Positions 40,474 through 50,377 of a stretch of DNA of 64,000 nt are shown one piece after another. Source of the DNA: an uncultured Bacteroides sp. Lineage in GTDB: Bacteria > Bacteroidota > Bacteroidia > Bacteroidales > Bacteroidaceae. Within the stretch, counting starts at the first letter, position 1; every line of letters begins with the position of its first letter. Below the pieces are notes generated by a model. It had not been told where the DNA came from and made no database searches. It saw only the letters and a list, made by a program, of their open reading frames with translations. Both the position numbers and the translations under genes were made by a program. The stretch covers positions 4,307,258-4,371,257 of the forward strand of contig NZ_OY782578.1 of assembly GCF_963677945.1 (NCBI RefSeq), read 5' to 3'.

Positions 40474-43400
40474 TTAATGAAATGTAGGAAGTATTAATTT
40501 AATCAAAGCTTTATATATTTTATTAAGTTTTAATAATTCGGGCGCCCCAATTAAATACATTTGCTTACGGGCACGCGTCAATGCCACATTGAGTTTGCGA
40601 TCAATTTCCACTCCATCTTCCTCGGTTATATTACTGAGGAACTGGAGTTGCCAGGGATAATTAACACTGAAAGAGTAGATGATAACATCCCGCTCACTAC
40701 CCTGAAAGCGTTCTACGGTATCCACCAGTATATCATTGAGCACAGGAATATTACGAAGGGCAAGCTCTTTTTTTATCATGGCTATCTGACTGCGATAAGG
40801 AGTTATGATACCCAGTGAACGCGCTGCATCGAATTTTTCAGGACGACGGTTGTAGACTTGCACGGCAATGTCGGCAGCCAAGCGAGCTTCGTAGATATTA
40901 CACTTATCGGACCCGCCACCAGTATGTGGTTGAGAAGGTATGAATTGCACCCTGTCTCCGTAAGGGGAATCGGTTTCCAGCTGATGGGGCAAACCTACGG
41001 GTTCCAACTTTCCTCCGTAGAAAGCTTTATTAGGAAATAGAGCTACTGCAGGATTCATTCGTCCCTGCTTGCAGAGCATATCTACCACCCGATTTTCCGG
41101 ATCGTTAGCATAATAACGGTACAAGCGTTCGAAAAGGGAGTCCTTGAGATTAGTGACTCCTACAGAAACAAGATCTTCTGAAGCAATTCTTGACTGGTGG
41201 CTACTCTGCATTACAACTGCAGGAAGTTGTTTATGATCGCCAATGAGGATAAACCGGCCAACTGCATTCTCCCCTGCCCTGTCTTTAGCACAAAGAATGC
41301 CCAGCAGTTGAGGTTCGAGTATCTGGGTAGCCTCATCTACAATAGCTACATCGAACTTTTTCAGACGGAAAAGATCGGGTTTATTGGATATGGAGGCAAC
41401 GGTGCCCACGATTACACGACATTGAGATATACGTTCGCTGACTTCTGAACGACGGTTGCAGGAAGCCAGTACATTCTCGATAAGATGAGGACGGAATCGC
41501 TCTTCACAAGAGAGTTCGCTGCCTACACGGATATAATCGATCTCCGGAGTAATAGATGAAATGGATTTGCAAATCTCGTCTACAGCTCTATTGGTATAAG
41601 CAAGCAGTAAGATATGAGTATGAGGTTGCTTATGAAAAGCAGTAACCATCTGTTTCAATGCCCAGGAGGTTTTTCCGGTTCCGGGAGGTCCCACGAGCAG
41701 GAAGAAATCTTTGGCAGCAAGGGCTTTCAGTGTGATACGTGCAAAATCGTTGGTGGCTTGAGCAATCCGTTCATCGAAAGAGGTATCGAACAACGGTTTC
41801 CGCTGAGCCAGCAACAGGTCGCGACGATCTTTATTAGCCTCAGCAAAAAGGGTAAGCGACTGGAACATACTTTTAAAGGATGTATCCATACTGTCGTGTT
41901 CCACTGCATAAAGGCTCTCCTGAGGGAGCACGGAAGGATTTTGCTGCGAAGCACGGATGCGCACAGCAATCTCTTCTGAGTTGATAGCAGCTATGCTACC
42001 TTTAAAGACCATTTTATTGGTAGCTGTATCTTCTGTTTTATTTCGTTCATAGAAAAGCACCACATCTCCTACCCTGAAGTTTGGAAGAAACTCCTCCTCG
42101 TATAGGGGAATGGTAAACGTAACTGTAGCTTTATGTGCATCGGCTGCACGATTTTCCTTAATAATAAGATCGTAAAGAATTTCTCCCGCTTCCCGTTTCT
42201 CCTCTAGAGTAGCCAACCAAAGGGAAGCTGCTCCCGCACGTCCGTCATATTCCATCTCGCCCGATTTGGAAATGTATTGCTCCTTGACAATGAAGTTATA
42301 GAGCGTAAGGTAATAGCTTTGTTCGAGTTGGGAGAGTGCATTGAAGTGATTGCCAAAAGCAGAGATGGACGGAGCCAGATAGCGTTCCCAGAACATGCCA
42401 CGCAGATGGTTTTCATTGAGTACGGAAGGGGTAATCTCACCAAGTACTTCGAACGTATATGCAGAACTGTTTTGCAACTGAACTGCATGTTCCCCAGCCA
42501 CAATAAGATTGCGCAGGTTTATAGTCCGACGAACCAATGCCCATGACGGACGAGCCGGGTAAAGCAGTGGGTAACGCGTATAGAGCAGATAGGGATGCAC
42601 CTTACGGTGATTGATACCCATACTATATTCCAGCACTGCCAGGTAAAGAAGCATCTGCACTTTATGGTTCTCTTTGGGTTCGATTTTTCCTTTGATGATA
42701 TATTCGTCGGCCTTACCCGATTTCATTTCTATAAAGCTACTCATATCCCGTTGCATATAGTCGAGACGTCCCTGCAGACCAAGAGCCTCGCACACATACG
42801 AAGGTTCCAGTACGGCATCTTCCTTATTGAGATGATACCCCGGAGCAAGGAAAGTATCAGTCACCACCTCTTTTATATGCTCGAAATGAGTTTTGCAGTC
42901 GTTAAAGAACTCGAACTCCAGCTTTGGATCGAGCAGATCTTCACAGGAAGCCAGCTCAATTGGATAGGTACGGAATGCTTTGCGCATACACTCTATATAA
43001 TCAACCTCTCCATCGGCGTGAATCCACTCGTCCAGAAAAAGATTGGCTATATTACCAAGCAACAAGGGACGTGTGTTGGACATTGGCTGTAAACGTCCAA
43101 GTATATAATTGGCCGGATGATGACCGTAATCTTTGAAACATTCGGCCAGGGTACTGATATCAATCATATAATCCGGTTCGAGTACAATCATGGAAGGAAT
43201 GAGAACTCCCTCTTCATCCACCGTGACATCGAGCAGATTGAGTTGCGCACAATTCCAGAGCTGATCAATGGTTTCATTAAATTCTTCATTCTTACCGGCA
43301 ACTGCATAGCGTACTTTCAGCGGTTCGTCCACCGTCCTGTCTGCCGGGATAACGTACAGATAAGCATCATCGGCTGACTGAAAACAAACCCTTATCCGGC

Positions 43401-43824
43401 GAATAGTTTCGTTACGGGGAGCAGTGACAGGAACATAATGCACAGCTGCCTGACTGGGTAACAGATCATAAAGTTCCTGAGGAATATCCATCTGAAACAG
43501 TTTCTTCACGGTTAAAGCCAGGGTACGAAGATCGCGAAGGAGATTCTCGCGGGTAGGTTCCTCACGACGGTTCATCACCGCATTGGATGTAAGCCGGAAG
43601 GTATGCAACAAGTTCTGAGCATTGCGCGACAGCGAGGCAATGGATGCCAGATAGCTGATACGGGCAGAAAGATCGGTCATCTGCAGTTGCTCGTTCTGCA
43701 TGGATTGTCGGCAAAGGCGCTCGAGCAATTCACGCATTTGCCTGTATTTCATTGTAAGAGAACTCTCCTCGCTGAGGTATATCCTCAGGAGGGAGTCATA
43801 ATATTCATTTGCTAATTGATTCAT
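40474..43824 (-). CDS. Dna2-like nuclease/SF1 helicase
   Basis: The N-terminal half of this 1116-residue protein has a PD-(D/E)XK nuclease signature of the Cas4/RecB type: LQGRLDYM (D355), FIEMKSGKA (E366, K368) and HKVQMLLYLAVLEY. The C-terminal half is an SF1 UPF1/Dna2-type helicase: VGPPGTGKTSWAL (about 711), VAIVDEATQI, ILIGDHKQLPAVV, GIITPYRSQI, ERFQGSERDVIIYSF and NVALTRARKQMYLIG. The combination matches eukaryotic Dna2 and suggests trimming of flaps or DNA ends. The conserved Cys cluster of an iron-sulfur nuclease is not obvious. It overlaps the tatC stop by 4 bp, forming an operon tatA-tatC-helicase. Confidence 0.85.
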   Translation of the reverse strand: MNQLANEYYDSLLRIYLSEESSLTMKYRQMRELLERLCRQSMQNEQLQMTDLSARISYLASIASLSRNAQNLLHTFRLTSNAVMNRREEPTRENLLRDLRTLALTVKKLFQMDIPQELYDLLPSQAAVHYVPVTAPRNETIRRIRVCFQSADDAYLYVIPADRTVDEPLKVRYAVAGKNEEFNETIDQLWNCAQLNLLDVTVDEEGVLIPSMIVLEPDYMIDISTLAECFKDYGHHPANYILGRLQPMSNTRPLLLGNIANLFLDEWIHADGEVDYIECMRKAFRTYPIELASCEDLLDPKLEFEFFNDCKTHFEHIKEVVTDTFLAPGYHLNKEDAVLEPSYVCEALGLQGRLDYMQRDMSSFIEMKSGKADEYIIKGKIEPKENHKVQMLLYLAVLEYSMGINHRKVHPYLLYTRYPLLYPARPSWALVRRTINLRNLIVAGEHAVQLQNSSAYTFEVLGEITPSVLNENHLRGMFWERYLAPSISAFGNHFNALSQLEQSYYLTLYNFIVKEQYISKSGEMEYDGRAGAASLWLATLEEKREAGEILYDLIIKENRAADAHKATVTFTIPLYEEEFLPNFRVGDVVLFYERNKTEDTATNKMVFKGSIAAINSEEIAVRIRASQQNPSVLPQESLYAVEHDSMDTSFKSMFQSLTLFAEANKDRRDLLLAQRKPLFDTSFDERIAQATNDFARITLKALAAKDFFLLVGPPGTGKTSWALKQMVTAFHKQPHTHILLLAYTNRAVDEICKSISSITPEIDYIRVGSELSCEERFRPHLIENVLASCNRRSEVSERISQCRVIVGTVASISNKPDLFRLKKFDVAIVDEATQILEPQLLGILCAKDRAGENAVGRFILIGDHKQLPAVVMQSSHQSRIASEDLVSVGVTNLKDSLFERLYRYYANDPENRVVDMLCKQGRMNPAVALFPNKAFYGGKLEPVGLPHQLETDSPYGDRVQFIPSQPHTGGGSDKCNIYEARLAADIAVQVYNRRPEKFDAARSLGIITPYRSQIAMIKKELALRNIPVLNDILVDTVERFQGSERDVIIYSFSVNYPWQLQFLSNITEEDGVEIDRKLNVALTRARKQMYLIGAPELLKLNKIYKALIKLILPTFH

Positions 43825-44630
43825 TCTTCTTCCTCTGCAATTTCTGCCTTCTTATCCTTAATAATAAGGATACTCATTTCATAGAGCAGGCAAAGAGGAA
43901 TGGCTACCACTGAGAGGGTGAACGGATCTCCGGTTGGTGTAATTATAGCAGCTATTATAAAGATAGCAACAATGGCATGCTTTCTGTATTTCCTAAGAAA
44001 CGATTTTCTGACAAGTCCGATTTTAGCCAGCATCCAGGTTACAAGCGGAAGCTCAAAAACCAGTCCCATCATCAGGATAAGCATCATAAAATTATCTATA
44101 TAGGAATTCAGAGAAATCTGATTGACAATCTCTGCACTTATCTGATAGGTTGCAAGGAAACGCAGGGTAAGCGGAAACACCATAAAATATCCCAGCAATA
44201 CACCCAGAAAGAACATGATAGTTCCTATACCGAGTGCAGTACGCACATTACTCTTCTCATTCTCATAGAGCGCAGGTTTGATAAATCCCCATATTTCAAA
44301 CAGCAAATAGGGCACAGATACCACTACCGACATCCAGAAGGCAGTGGAAATATGAATAAAGAAAGGCGAAGCCAGATTTATATTAATCAGCTTCACCTCA
44401 AACTGTTGGGTAAAAAACTCATCGGACAATTGGAGCAAATCCCCTATCTTGTGAAGAAGGGAATAAAAGGCAAAATCATTGTGACAAGGTGCAAGAATTA
44501 CTGTATCGAACAGATAGGGCATTGCAATAAAAAAGCCTATCAACAATACAAACCATATTCCACATACCCTGAAGAGCACACGACGTAACTCGTCCAAGTG
44601 ATCCCAGAACGTCATTTCAGCCATGCGCAC
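43821..44630 (-). CDS. tatC: Sec-independent translocase subunit TatC
   Basis: This 269-residue protein has six membrane segments and the TatC N-terminal signature MTFWDHLDELRRVLFRV. The periplasmic loop ISTAFWMSVVVSVPYLLFEIW and the FFLGVLLGYFMVFPLTLRFL segment also match. TatC binds twin-arginine signal peptides and forms the core of the Tat translocase in the inner membrane. The Met at 44618 or nearby may be the true start. Its start directly follows tatA, and it is coupled to the helicase gene downstream. Confidence 0.93.
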   Translation of the reverse strand: MRMAEMTFWDHLDELRRVLFRVCGIWFVLLIGFFIAMPYLFDTVILAPCHNDFAFYSLLHKIGDLLQLSDEFFTQQFEVKLININLASPFFIHISTAFWMSVVVSVPYLLFEIWGFIKPALYENEKSNVRTALGIGTIMFFLGVLLGYFMVFPLTLRFLATYQISAEIVNQISLNSYIDNFMMLILMMGLVFELPLVTWMLAKIGLVRKSFLRKYRKHAIVAIFIIAAIITPTGDPFTLSVVAIPLCLLYEMSILIIKDKKAEIAEEEE

Positions 44631-44846
44631 TTATTTTTGCTCTTCCGAAGGCTTGTCTAATTCGTCTTTCGTATTCTTAATCTCATTTTCGGCTTCTTTA
44701 ATTCCGTCTTTAAAGCTCTTAACGCCTTTGCCCAGCCCTTTCATTAATTCAGGAATTTTCTTTCCACCAAAAAGGAGCAACACAATTAAAGCCACAATAA
44801 GGATTTCAGGAAATCCGACATTCCAAAGTAAAATGCTATTCAACAT
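44631..44846 (-). CDS. tatA: Sec-independent translocase subunit TatA
   Basis: This 71-residue protein has one N-terminal helix ([21 protein letters not shown]) with the FGxKKLP-like hinge. An amphipathic helix ([20 protein letters not shown]) and a charged tail follow. TatA polymerises to form the passage for folded proteins. It is next to tatC, as is normal, and there is no separate tatB, which is usual for this phylum. Confidence 0.92.
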   Translation of the reverse strand: MLNSILLWNVGFPEILIVALIVLLLFGGKKIPELMKGLGKGVKSFKDGIKEAENEIKNTKDELDKPSEEQK

Positions 44847-44885
44847 ACAGATTGATTATTAAATTATTAGTGTTTGTTTAGATGA

Positions 44886-44916
44886 CAAAGCTAGCCAAAA
44901 GTAATAAACCTGCAAA
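44886..44916 (-). promoter_or_regulatory. Promoter of tatA-tatC-helicase
   Basis: The minus strand has TTTG (44913-44916) and TAGCTTTG (44886-44893) separated by 19 bp. A second TAnnTTTG (TACTTTTG, 44896-44903) overlaps the spacer. Confidence 0.6.
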
Positions 44917-44950
44917 TAATTCTGCTCAATTATTACTGATAAAGCAAAAA

Positions 44951-47413
44951 CTAATCCTGGAAGTAAACCCTCTTAACCCGCGAAGAAACACTGGTAAGGA
45001 TTTCGTAAGGAATAGTATCTAATATATCAGACAAGACAGTTATAGGCAACTCATCACCAAATATAATAGCATTATCACCCTCTTTACAGTCAATATCAGT
45101 AACATCGATCATACATACATCCATGCATATATTGCCCACATAGGGAGCTTTCTTTCCATTAACCATGCAATAAGCATTACCATTACCCAGGTGACGATTC
45201 AATCCGTCGGCATAACCAATTGGAATAGCTGCTATACGGGAATCTCTTTCCAGATGTCCTTTACGGCTATAACCTACAGAGTCTTCCTTAGGTACATCTC
45301 GTATCTGAAGGATTGTGGTTTTTAGTGTGCTCACATTATTAATGATAGAATTATCTACAGCACTAACTCCATACAAACCAATACCCAGACGTACCATATC
45401 GTGCTGTGCACCAGGGAATCTTTCAATACCTGCAGAATTACAGATGTGACGAAGAATTTTATGCTGGAAAGCGGAAGTTAGCTGCAAAGATGCTTCATCG
45501 AATATCTCGATCTGCTGACGGGTAAAGGTATCAAACTTCTCGCTATCACTACCTACCAGGTGAGAGAATACTGAACGGGGAAGAACTGCATTCTGCGATT
45601 TCAGTCGTTTAATCAGCTCAGGCATATCTCCGGGAGCAAATCCCAGACGGTGCATGCCGGTATCCAGTTTTACATGGATAGGGAAATTGGTAATACCTTC
45701 TTTCTCGGCCTCTTTGATCAGAGCATCGAGCAAGTGGAAACTATATACTTCAGGTTCGAGCTTATAGTCGAACATGGTTTTGAATGCAGACATCTCGGGA
45801 TTCATGATCATGATAGATCCGGTGATACCAGCTTTACGGAGGTCGGAACCTTCATCGGCCACAGCTACCGCCAGGTAATCTACCCGATGATCCTGCAAAG
45901 TTTTTGCCACCTCGTAGGAACCTGCACCATAAGCAAATGCTTTCACCATGCACACCATCTTAGTCTCTGGTTTCAGCTTGGAACGGAAATAATTAAGATT
46001 GGCAACCAGGGCATTCAGGTTAATCTCCAGGATAGTTTCGTGAACCTTCAGTTCGAGTTCTTCCGAAATACGTTCGAAAGCGAAATCGCGGGAGCCTTTG
46101 ATAAGAATTACCTCGTTACGCAAAGAAGAAAAAACTTCCGATTTTAGAAATGCTTCCGTATTAGGGAAGAAATATTTTTCTATTTCGAACTTCTTGGCAA
46201 TGGAAGTTATTTCGGACCCAACTCCTATTATCTTATTAATTCCTCTGCTATGAACCAGCTGAGCTACCTTTCTGTAGAGTAAAGTTGTGCTCTGTCCGGT
46301 TTCAAGTATATCAGAGAGAATCAGTGTGCGCTTCATTCCTTTGGCTTCCGAACGACGGTAAAGGAAATCGAGTGCAATATCGAGAGAGGCTATATCTGAA
46401 TTATAAGTATCATTGATAAGCACGCAACCATTTTTACCCTCTTTTACTTCCAGACGCATGGCTACAGGTTCCAGTTTAGCCATCCGTACGGTAATCTCCT
46501 CATTAGGTACCATCAGGTAAAGACAGGCAGCCAAGCAGTTGAGGGAGTTTTCTATGGAAGCATCATCAATAAACGGAATAGTATAGCTATTATCAAATCC
46601 AAGATAACGGTAGCTGATAGTAGTACTATCGGTACCCTTGTTTATAGCACTGATAAAAAGAGGTTTCTCCTTATCTGTCTTTGACCAGGCAATCTCTCTG
46701 GCTGTAAGCATGTTCTTGGCTACACAATCTGATATAAGATCGTTGTCTCCATTATAGATTACAACATCGCAATCTTTGAACAGTGAAACCTTTTCCATAC
46801 ACTTCTCCTGCAGAGAGAAGAAGTTTTCCTGATGTGCACCACCAATGTTGGTAAGTATACCGATAGTAGGACGAATAATGGATTGCAGGGCTCTCATCTC
46901 TCCCATTTCTGAGATGCCGGCTTCAATGATAGCCAGTTCTGATTCTTCGTTTAATTGCCATACAGAGAGCGGTACACCGATCTGAGAATTATAACTACGC
47001 GGAGAACGTGTGATAACACGATCGGGACTGAGCAACTGGTGTAGCCATTCTTTTACAACTGTTTTACCATTACTGCCTGTAACCCCGATAACTGGAATCT
47101 GGAATTTTGCACGATGTAATTCGGCCAGTTTCTGTAATGCCTTCAATGGATTGGCAACCACCAGAAAATTAGCATCAGTGAAAGATGCAGTATCAGGCAA
47201 TTGGCTTACAACAAAATTTCTAACTCCCCGGGCATACAAGTCGGAGATATATTTATGACCATCGTTACGTTTGCTTTGTAAAGCAAAAAAAAGAGTTTCT
47301 TCAGCGAAACATAGTGACCGGCTGTCTGTTAAAAGCCAATCGATGCGTGATTCTTTATCACCAATGCGTTTTGCGCATAATAATTGCGAAATAGTTTCTA
47401 TAGAATACGACAT
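44951..47413 (-). CDS. MurF-alanine racemase fusion
   Basis: Residues 1-450 of this 820-residue protein are MurF (UDP-MurNAc-tripeptide:D-Ala-D-Ala ligase), with IGVTGSNGKTVVKEWL as the ATP loop and LTNIGGAHQENF. Residues 455-820 are alanine racemase, with MVKAFAYGAGSYEVAK holding the PLP lysine, KLDTGMHRLGF and DSVGYSRKGHL with the catalytic Tyr. The fusion joins production of D-Ala and its use in peptidoglycan precursor synthesis in the cytoplasm and is a known trait of Bacteroidetes. It overlaps the GSCFA gene end by 16 bp. Confidence 0.93.
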   Translation of the reverse strand: MSYSIETISQLLCAKRIGDKESRIDWLLTDSRSLCFAEETLFFALQSKRNDGHKYISDLYARGVRNFVVSQLPDTASFTDANFLVVANPLKALQKLAELHRAKFQIPVIGVTGSNGKTVVKEWLHQLLSPDRVITRSPRSYNSQIGVPLSVWQLNEESELAIIEAGISEMGEMRALQSIIRPTIGILTNIGGAHQENFFSLQEKCMEKVSLFKDCDVVIYNGDNDLISDCVAKNMLTAREIAWSKTDKEKPLFISAINKGTDSTTISYRYLGFDNSYTIPFIDDASIENSLNCLAACLYLMVPNEEITVRMAKLEPVAMRLEVKEGKNGCVLINDTYNSDIASLDIALDFLYRRSEAKGMKRTLILSDILETGQSTTLLYRKVAQLVHSRGINKIIGVGSEITSIAKKFEIEKYFFPNTEAFLKSEVFSSLRNEVILIKGSRDFAFERISEELELKVHETILEINLNALVANLNYFRSKLKPETKMVCMVKAFAYGAGSYEVAKTLQDHRVDYLAVAVADEGSDLRKAGITGSIMIMNPEMSAFKTMFDYKLEPEVYSFHLLDALIKEAEKEGITNFPIHVKLDTGMHRLGFAPGDMPELIKRLKSQNAVLPRSVFSHLVGSDSEKFDTFTRQQIEIFDEASLQLTSAFQHKILRHICNSAGIERFPGAQHDMVRLGIGLYGVSAVDNSIINNVSTLKTTILQIRDVPKEDSVGYSRKGHLERDSRIAAIPIGYADGLNRHLGNGNAYCMVNGKKAPYVGNICMDVCMIDVTDIDCKEGDNAIIFGDELPITVLSDILDTIPYEILTSVSSRVKRVYFQD

Positions 47414-48378
47414 AATTCAAGTTCTTTTTCGACATCTAAGAACGGACATTTTTCTTTAAGTTGATTAATCTTTAACACAATTTGTATTAAAAAAGACTTA
47501 TATTGTTCCGACTCAGGATGGAAAGGTTTATGTTGCAGGGCTTTACTAATTTGGCCCCATTCTTTCATAATTTGTCTGGTTTCCCGGGAGAAATAGCAAT
47601 TATCGAATGCTTCCCACAAATAGTTCACTGCCACGGAGGATGGATGAAGCATATCATCAGCATAAAAACGATAATCGCGCAGCTCATCCATGACAAGTTC
47701 ATATGAGGGAAAATAGAAAACATTCCGGGGAAATGCTTCTTTTAATTGATCAATTGCTAATAACAAAGTAGCCTTACTTAGCTGATTGCGGTGCATGCCA
47801 TCTTTTACGTGACGGATAGGGCTGACAGAAAAAAGGATTCTTACATCTGCATTCTTTTTCAACAAATAAGTTATCAGAGAGACATAAGTATCAACAATTT
47901 GTTCTACGCTCAGCAAACGGCGGGTAAAAGCGCTATCAGGTAATTTGTGACAATTAGCCACCACCATTCCAGTTTGCTTATATTCGTATACATAAGCTGT
48001 ACCAAACGTAATAAGCAGATAGTTTAGCTTTGGGAACTGAACTGTTGCCGACTGCATACGATGATTGATATTATACAGGCACTCATCTGCAGAAGAAGCA
48101 GAGAAAGATCCATGATGCATAAAGCTATGATATAGCCCTTTGTATTCGAACAAATCCTTTTCTGTAAATGTTTTCTTATCGTCCAGACATTGCAAGGCAT
48201 TGGCTATTGATAGTGGATTATAAAGAACTCCAAAGGGGTTGACCTCACAGTTGAACTTATTCTTTACTAGAAGATTTCCTATATTTTCGGCAAAACAGGA
48301 ACCTAGTAACAGAATCTGATCAGAATAAGAGATAGTCAGCTCTTTCTTAGGAAGTTCTACTAATGTTCTGAATTCCAT
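47398..48378 (-). CDS. GSCFA-domain protein
   Basis: This 326-residue protein carries the motif ILLLGSCFAENIGNLL that names the family, followed by NPFGVLYNPLSIA, LLITFGTAYVYEY and a late DMLHPSSVAVNYLWEAF. GSCFA proteins resemble SGNH/GDSL esterases: the Ser in GSCF and the D-x-x-H near the end would form the catalytic pair. The physiological substrate is unknown. It is common next to murF-alr in Bacteroides-type genomes, and the two genes overlap. Confidence 0.88.
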   Translation of the reverse strand: MEFRTLVELPKKELTISYSDQILLLGSCFAENIGNLLVKNKFNCEVNPFGVLYNPLSIANALQCLDDKKTFTEKDLFEYKGLYHSFMHHGSFSASSADECLYNINHRMQSATVQFPKLNYLLITFGTAYVYEYKQTGMVVANCHKLPDSAFTRRLLSVEQIVDTYVSLITYLLKKNADVRILFSVSPIRHVKDGMHRNQLSKATLLLAIDQLKEAFPRNVFYFPSYELVMDELRDYRFYADDMLHPSSVAVNYLWEAFDNCYFSRETRQIMKEWGQISKALQHKPFHPESEQYKSFLIQIVLKINQLKEKCPFLDVEKELELCRIL

Positions 48379-48421
48379 TTATATACATGCTATATATTTG
48401 ACTACAATAAAAATATCCCTG

Positions 48422-48429
48422 CAAAAGTA
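48422..48429 (-). promoter_or_regulatory. -7 box for GSCFA-murF/alr
   Basis: The minus strand reads TACTTTTG, matching TAnnTTTG, 44 bp before the start codon at 48378. Confidence 0.45.
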
Positions 48430-48452
48430 AACATCTTATGAGTTATTTATGC

Positions 48453-48460
48453 TAATTTTG
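48453..48460 (+). promoter_or_regulatory. -7 box for dxs-trkA-trkH
   Basis: TAATTTTG matches TAnnTTTG and ends 19 bp before the dxs ATG, so the leader would be very short. Confidence 0.5.
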
Positions 48461-48478
48461 CGATAAATTTGTCTGATA

Positions 48479-50377
48479 ATGAAGAATGACCAAACATATA
48501 GCTTACTTAATGGCATAAATTGCCCGGGGGATCTTCGCAAACTCAATGTAGATTTGCTTCCTGAAGTATGTAAAGAACTAAGGCAGGATATCATTGATGA
48601 GCTTTCTTGCAATCCGGGGCACTTTGCCGCGAGTCTGGGAGCTGTGGAACTGACCGTAGCTCTACATTACGTTTTTAATACTCCTTACGATAGAATAGTG
48701 TGGGATGTTGGACATCAGGCTTATGCTCACAAGATTCTGACAGGAAGAAGAAAAGCCTTTTCAACTAACCGGAAATTAAATGGCCTTAAGCCATTTCCCT
48801 CTCCTGATGAAAGTGAATATGATTCTTTCATCTGCGGACATGCATCAAATTCCATATCCGCAGCATTGGGAATGTGCGTGGCTGCCGAACATAAAAAAGA
48901 GAAAGACCGCCATGTGGTTGCCGTGATTGGTGACGGATCAATGACAGGAGGACTGGCTTTTGAAGGACTGAACAATGCCTCTTCAACACCAAATAATTTG
49001 CTGATTGTGCTCAATGATAACGATATGGCCATTGACCGTACCGTAGGGGGGATGAAGGAGTATTTGCTTAATCTGACCACAACCAACCGTTATAACCGCA
49101 TAAGGCAAAAATTTGCCCAGTTAATGCTTCGTTGGGGTATATTAAATGAAACGCGAAAAAAAAGTATTATTCGTTTTAATAACAGTTTAAAAGCTTTGCT
49201 ACTTCAGCAACCTAATATATTCGAGGGAATGAGTATTCGATACTTCGGTCCGTTTGACGGACACGATGTAAAGAACATATCTCGTGTACTGAATGATATT
49301 AAGGATATGACAGGCCCCAAGATTCTGCACTTGCACACCGTAAAAGGAAAAGGTTTTGAACCGGCAGAGAAATCGGCAACAGTGTGGCATGCACCGGGAC
49401 TCTTTGACAAAGAGACGGGGGAACGAATTGTGACCAATACCAAAGGTATGCCTCCCCTCTTCCAGGAAGTTTTTGGTCATACTCTATTGGAACTTGCCAA
49501 AAAGAATGATAAGATAATTGGTGTTACTCCTGCAATGCCAACCGGATGTTCCATGAACATTATGATGAAGGAAATGCCGGAAAGAGCTTTTGACGTGGGT
49601 ATCGCCGAAGGACACGCTGTTACCTTCTCGGGCGGAATGGCACAAGATGGATTGGTTCCTTTCTGCAACATATACTCGAGCTTTATGCAAAGAGCATTCG
49701 ATAATATAATTCACGACGTAGCCATTCAAAAACAGAACGTGGTGCTTTGTCTGGACCGTGCCGGATTGGTAGGTGAAGACGGGCCTACACATCATGGCGC
49801 GTTCGATATGGCTTATCTGCGTTGCATTCCTAATCTGACTATTGCTTCTCCATATAACGAGCACGAGCTTAGAAGATTGATGTACACTGCTCAGCTTCCG
49901 AACAAAGGCCCGTTTGTTATCCGATATCCTAGAGGACGAGGTTCTGTTGTGGAATGGGAATGTCCATTGGAAGAAATTCCTGTGGGAACCGGCAGAAAAC
50001 TAAGAGATGGAAAAGATATGGCCGTTATCACCATTGGTCCGATAGGACATTTAACCTCCAAGGCTATTGTACGTGCAGAAGCAGAAGGAGCAAGTATTGC
50101 ACATTATGATTTACGTTTTCTGAAACCACTGGACAAGAATCTGCTGCATGACGTGGGACGAAACTTCAGCAAAGTGATAACCGTGGAAGACGGTGTTACG
50201 GAAGGTGGAATGGGAAGTGCTGTTCTGGAATTTATGTCTGATAATAATTACAATCCAAAGATAAAACGAATAGGAATTCCTAATATATTTGTGGAACATG
50301 GTAATATTAAAGAGCTTTACAAGCTTTGCGGAATGGATGAAGAAAGCATATATCAAACTATAAAATCGCAATTATGA
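48479..50377 (+). CDS. dxs: 1-deoxy-D-xylulose-5-phosphate synthase
   Basis: This 632-residue transketolase-fold enzyme has [17 protein letters not shown], the TPP motif [29 protein letters not shown] and [19 protein letters not shown] in the pyrimidine domain, plus a C-terminal transketolase domain ([16 protein letters not shown]). It condenses pyruvate and glyceraldehyde-3-phosphate in the first step of the MEP isoprenoid pathway, which also feeds undecaprenyl phosphate. Length and motif order are standard. It overlaps trkA by 4 bp. Confidence 0.96.
   Translation: MKNDQTYSLLNGINCPGDLRKLNVDLLPEVCKELRQDIIDELSCNPGHFAASLGAVELTVALHYVFNTPYDRIVWDVGHQAYAHKILTGRRKAFSTNRKLNGLKPFPSPDESEYDSFICGHASNSISAALGMCVAAEHKKEKDRHVVAVIGDGSMTGGLAFEGLNNASSTPNNLLIVLNDNDMAIDRTVGGMKEYLLNLTTTNRYNRIRQKFAQLMLRWGILNETRKKSIIRFNNSLKALLLQQPNIFEGMSIRYFGPFDGHDVKNISRVLNDIKDMTGPKILHLHTVKGKGFEPAEKSATVWHAPGLFDKETGERIVTNTKGMPPLFQEVFGHTLLELAKKNDKIIGVTPAMPTGCSMNIMMKEMPERAFDVGIAEGHAVTFSGGMAQDGLVPFCNIYSSFMQRAFDNIIHDVAIQKQNVVLCLDRAGLVGEDGPTHHGAFDMAYLRCIPNLTIASPYNEHELRRLMYTAQLPNKGPFVIRYPRGRGSVVEWECPLEEIPVGTGRKLRDGKDMAVITIGPIGHLTSKAIVRAEAEGASIAHYDLRFLKPLDKNLLHDVGRNFSKVITVEDGVTEGGMGSAVLEFMSDNNYNPKIKRIGIPNIFVEHGNIKELYKLCGMDEESIYQTIKSQL

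Noticed and set aside
40474-43824. A phage-defence helicase/nuclease
   Set aside because: The domain mix resembles some defence proteins, but it sits in a core operon with tatA-tatC and has no defence neighbours; a housekeeping Dna2-like role is simpler.
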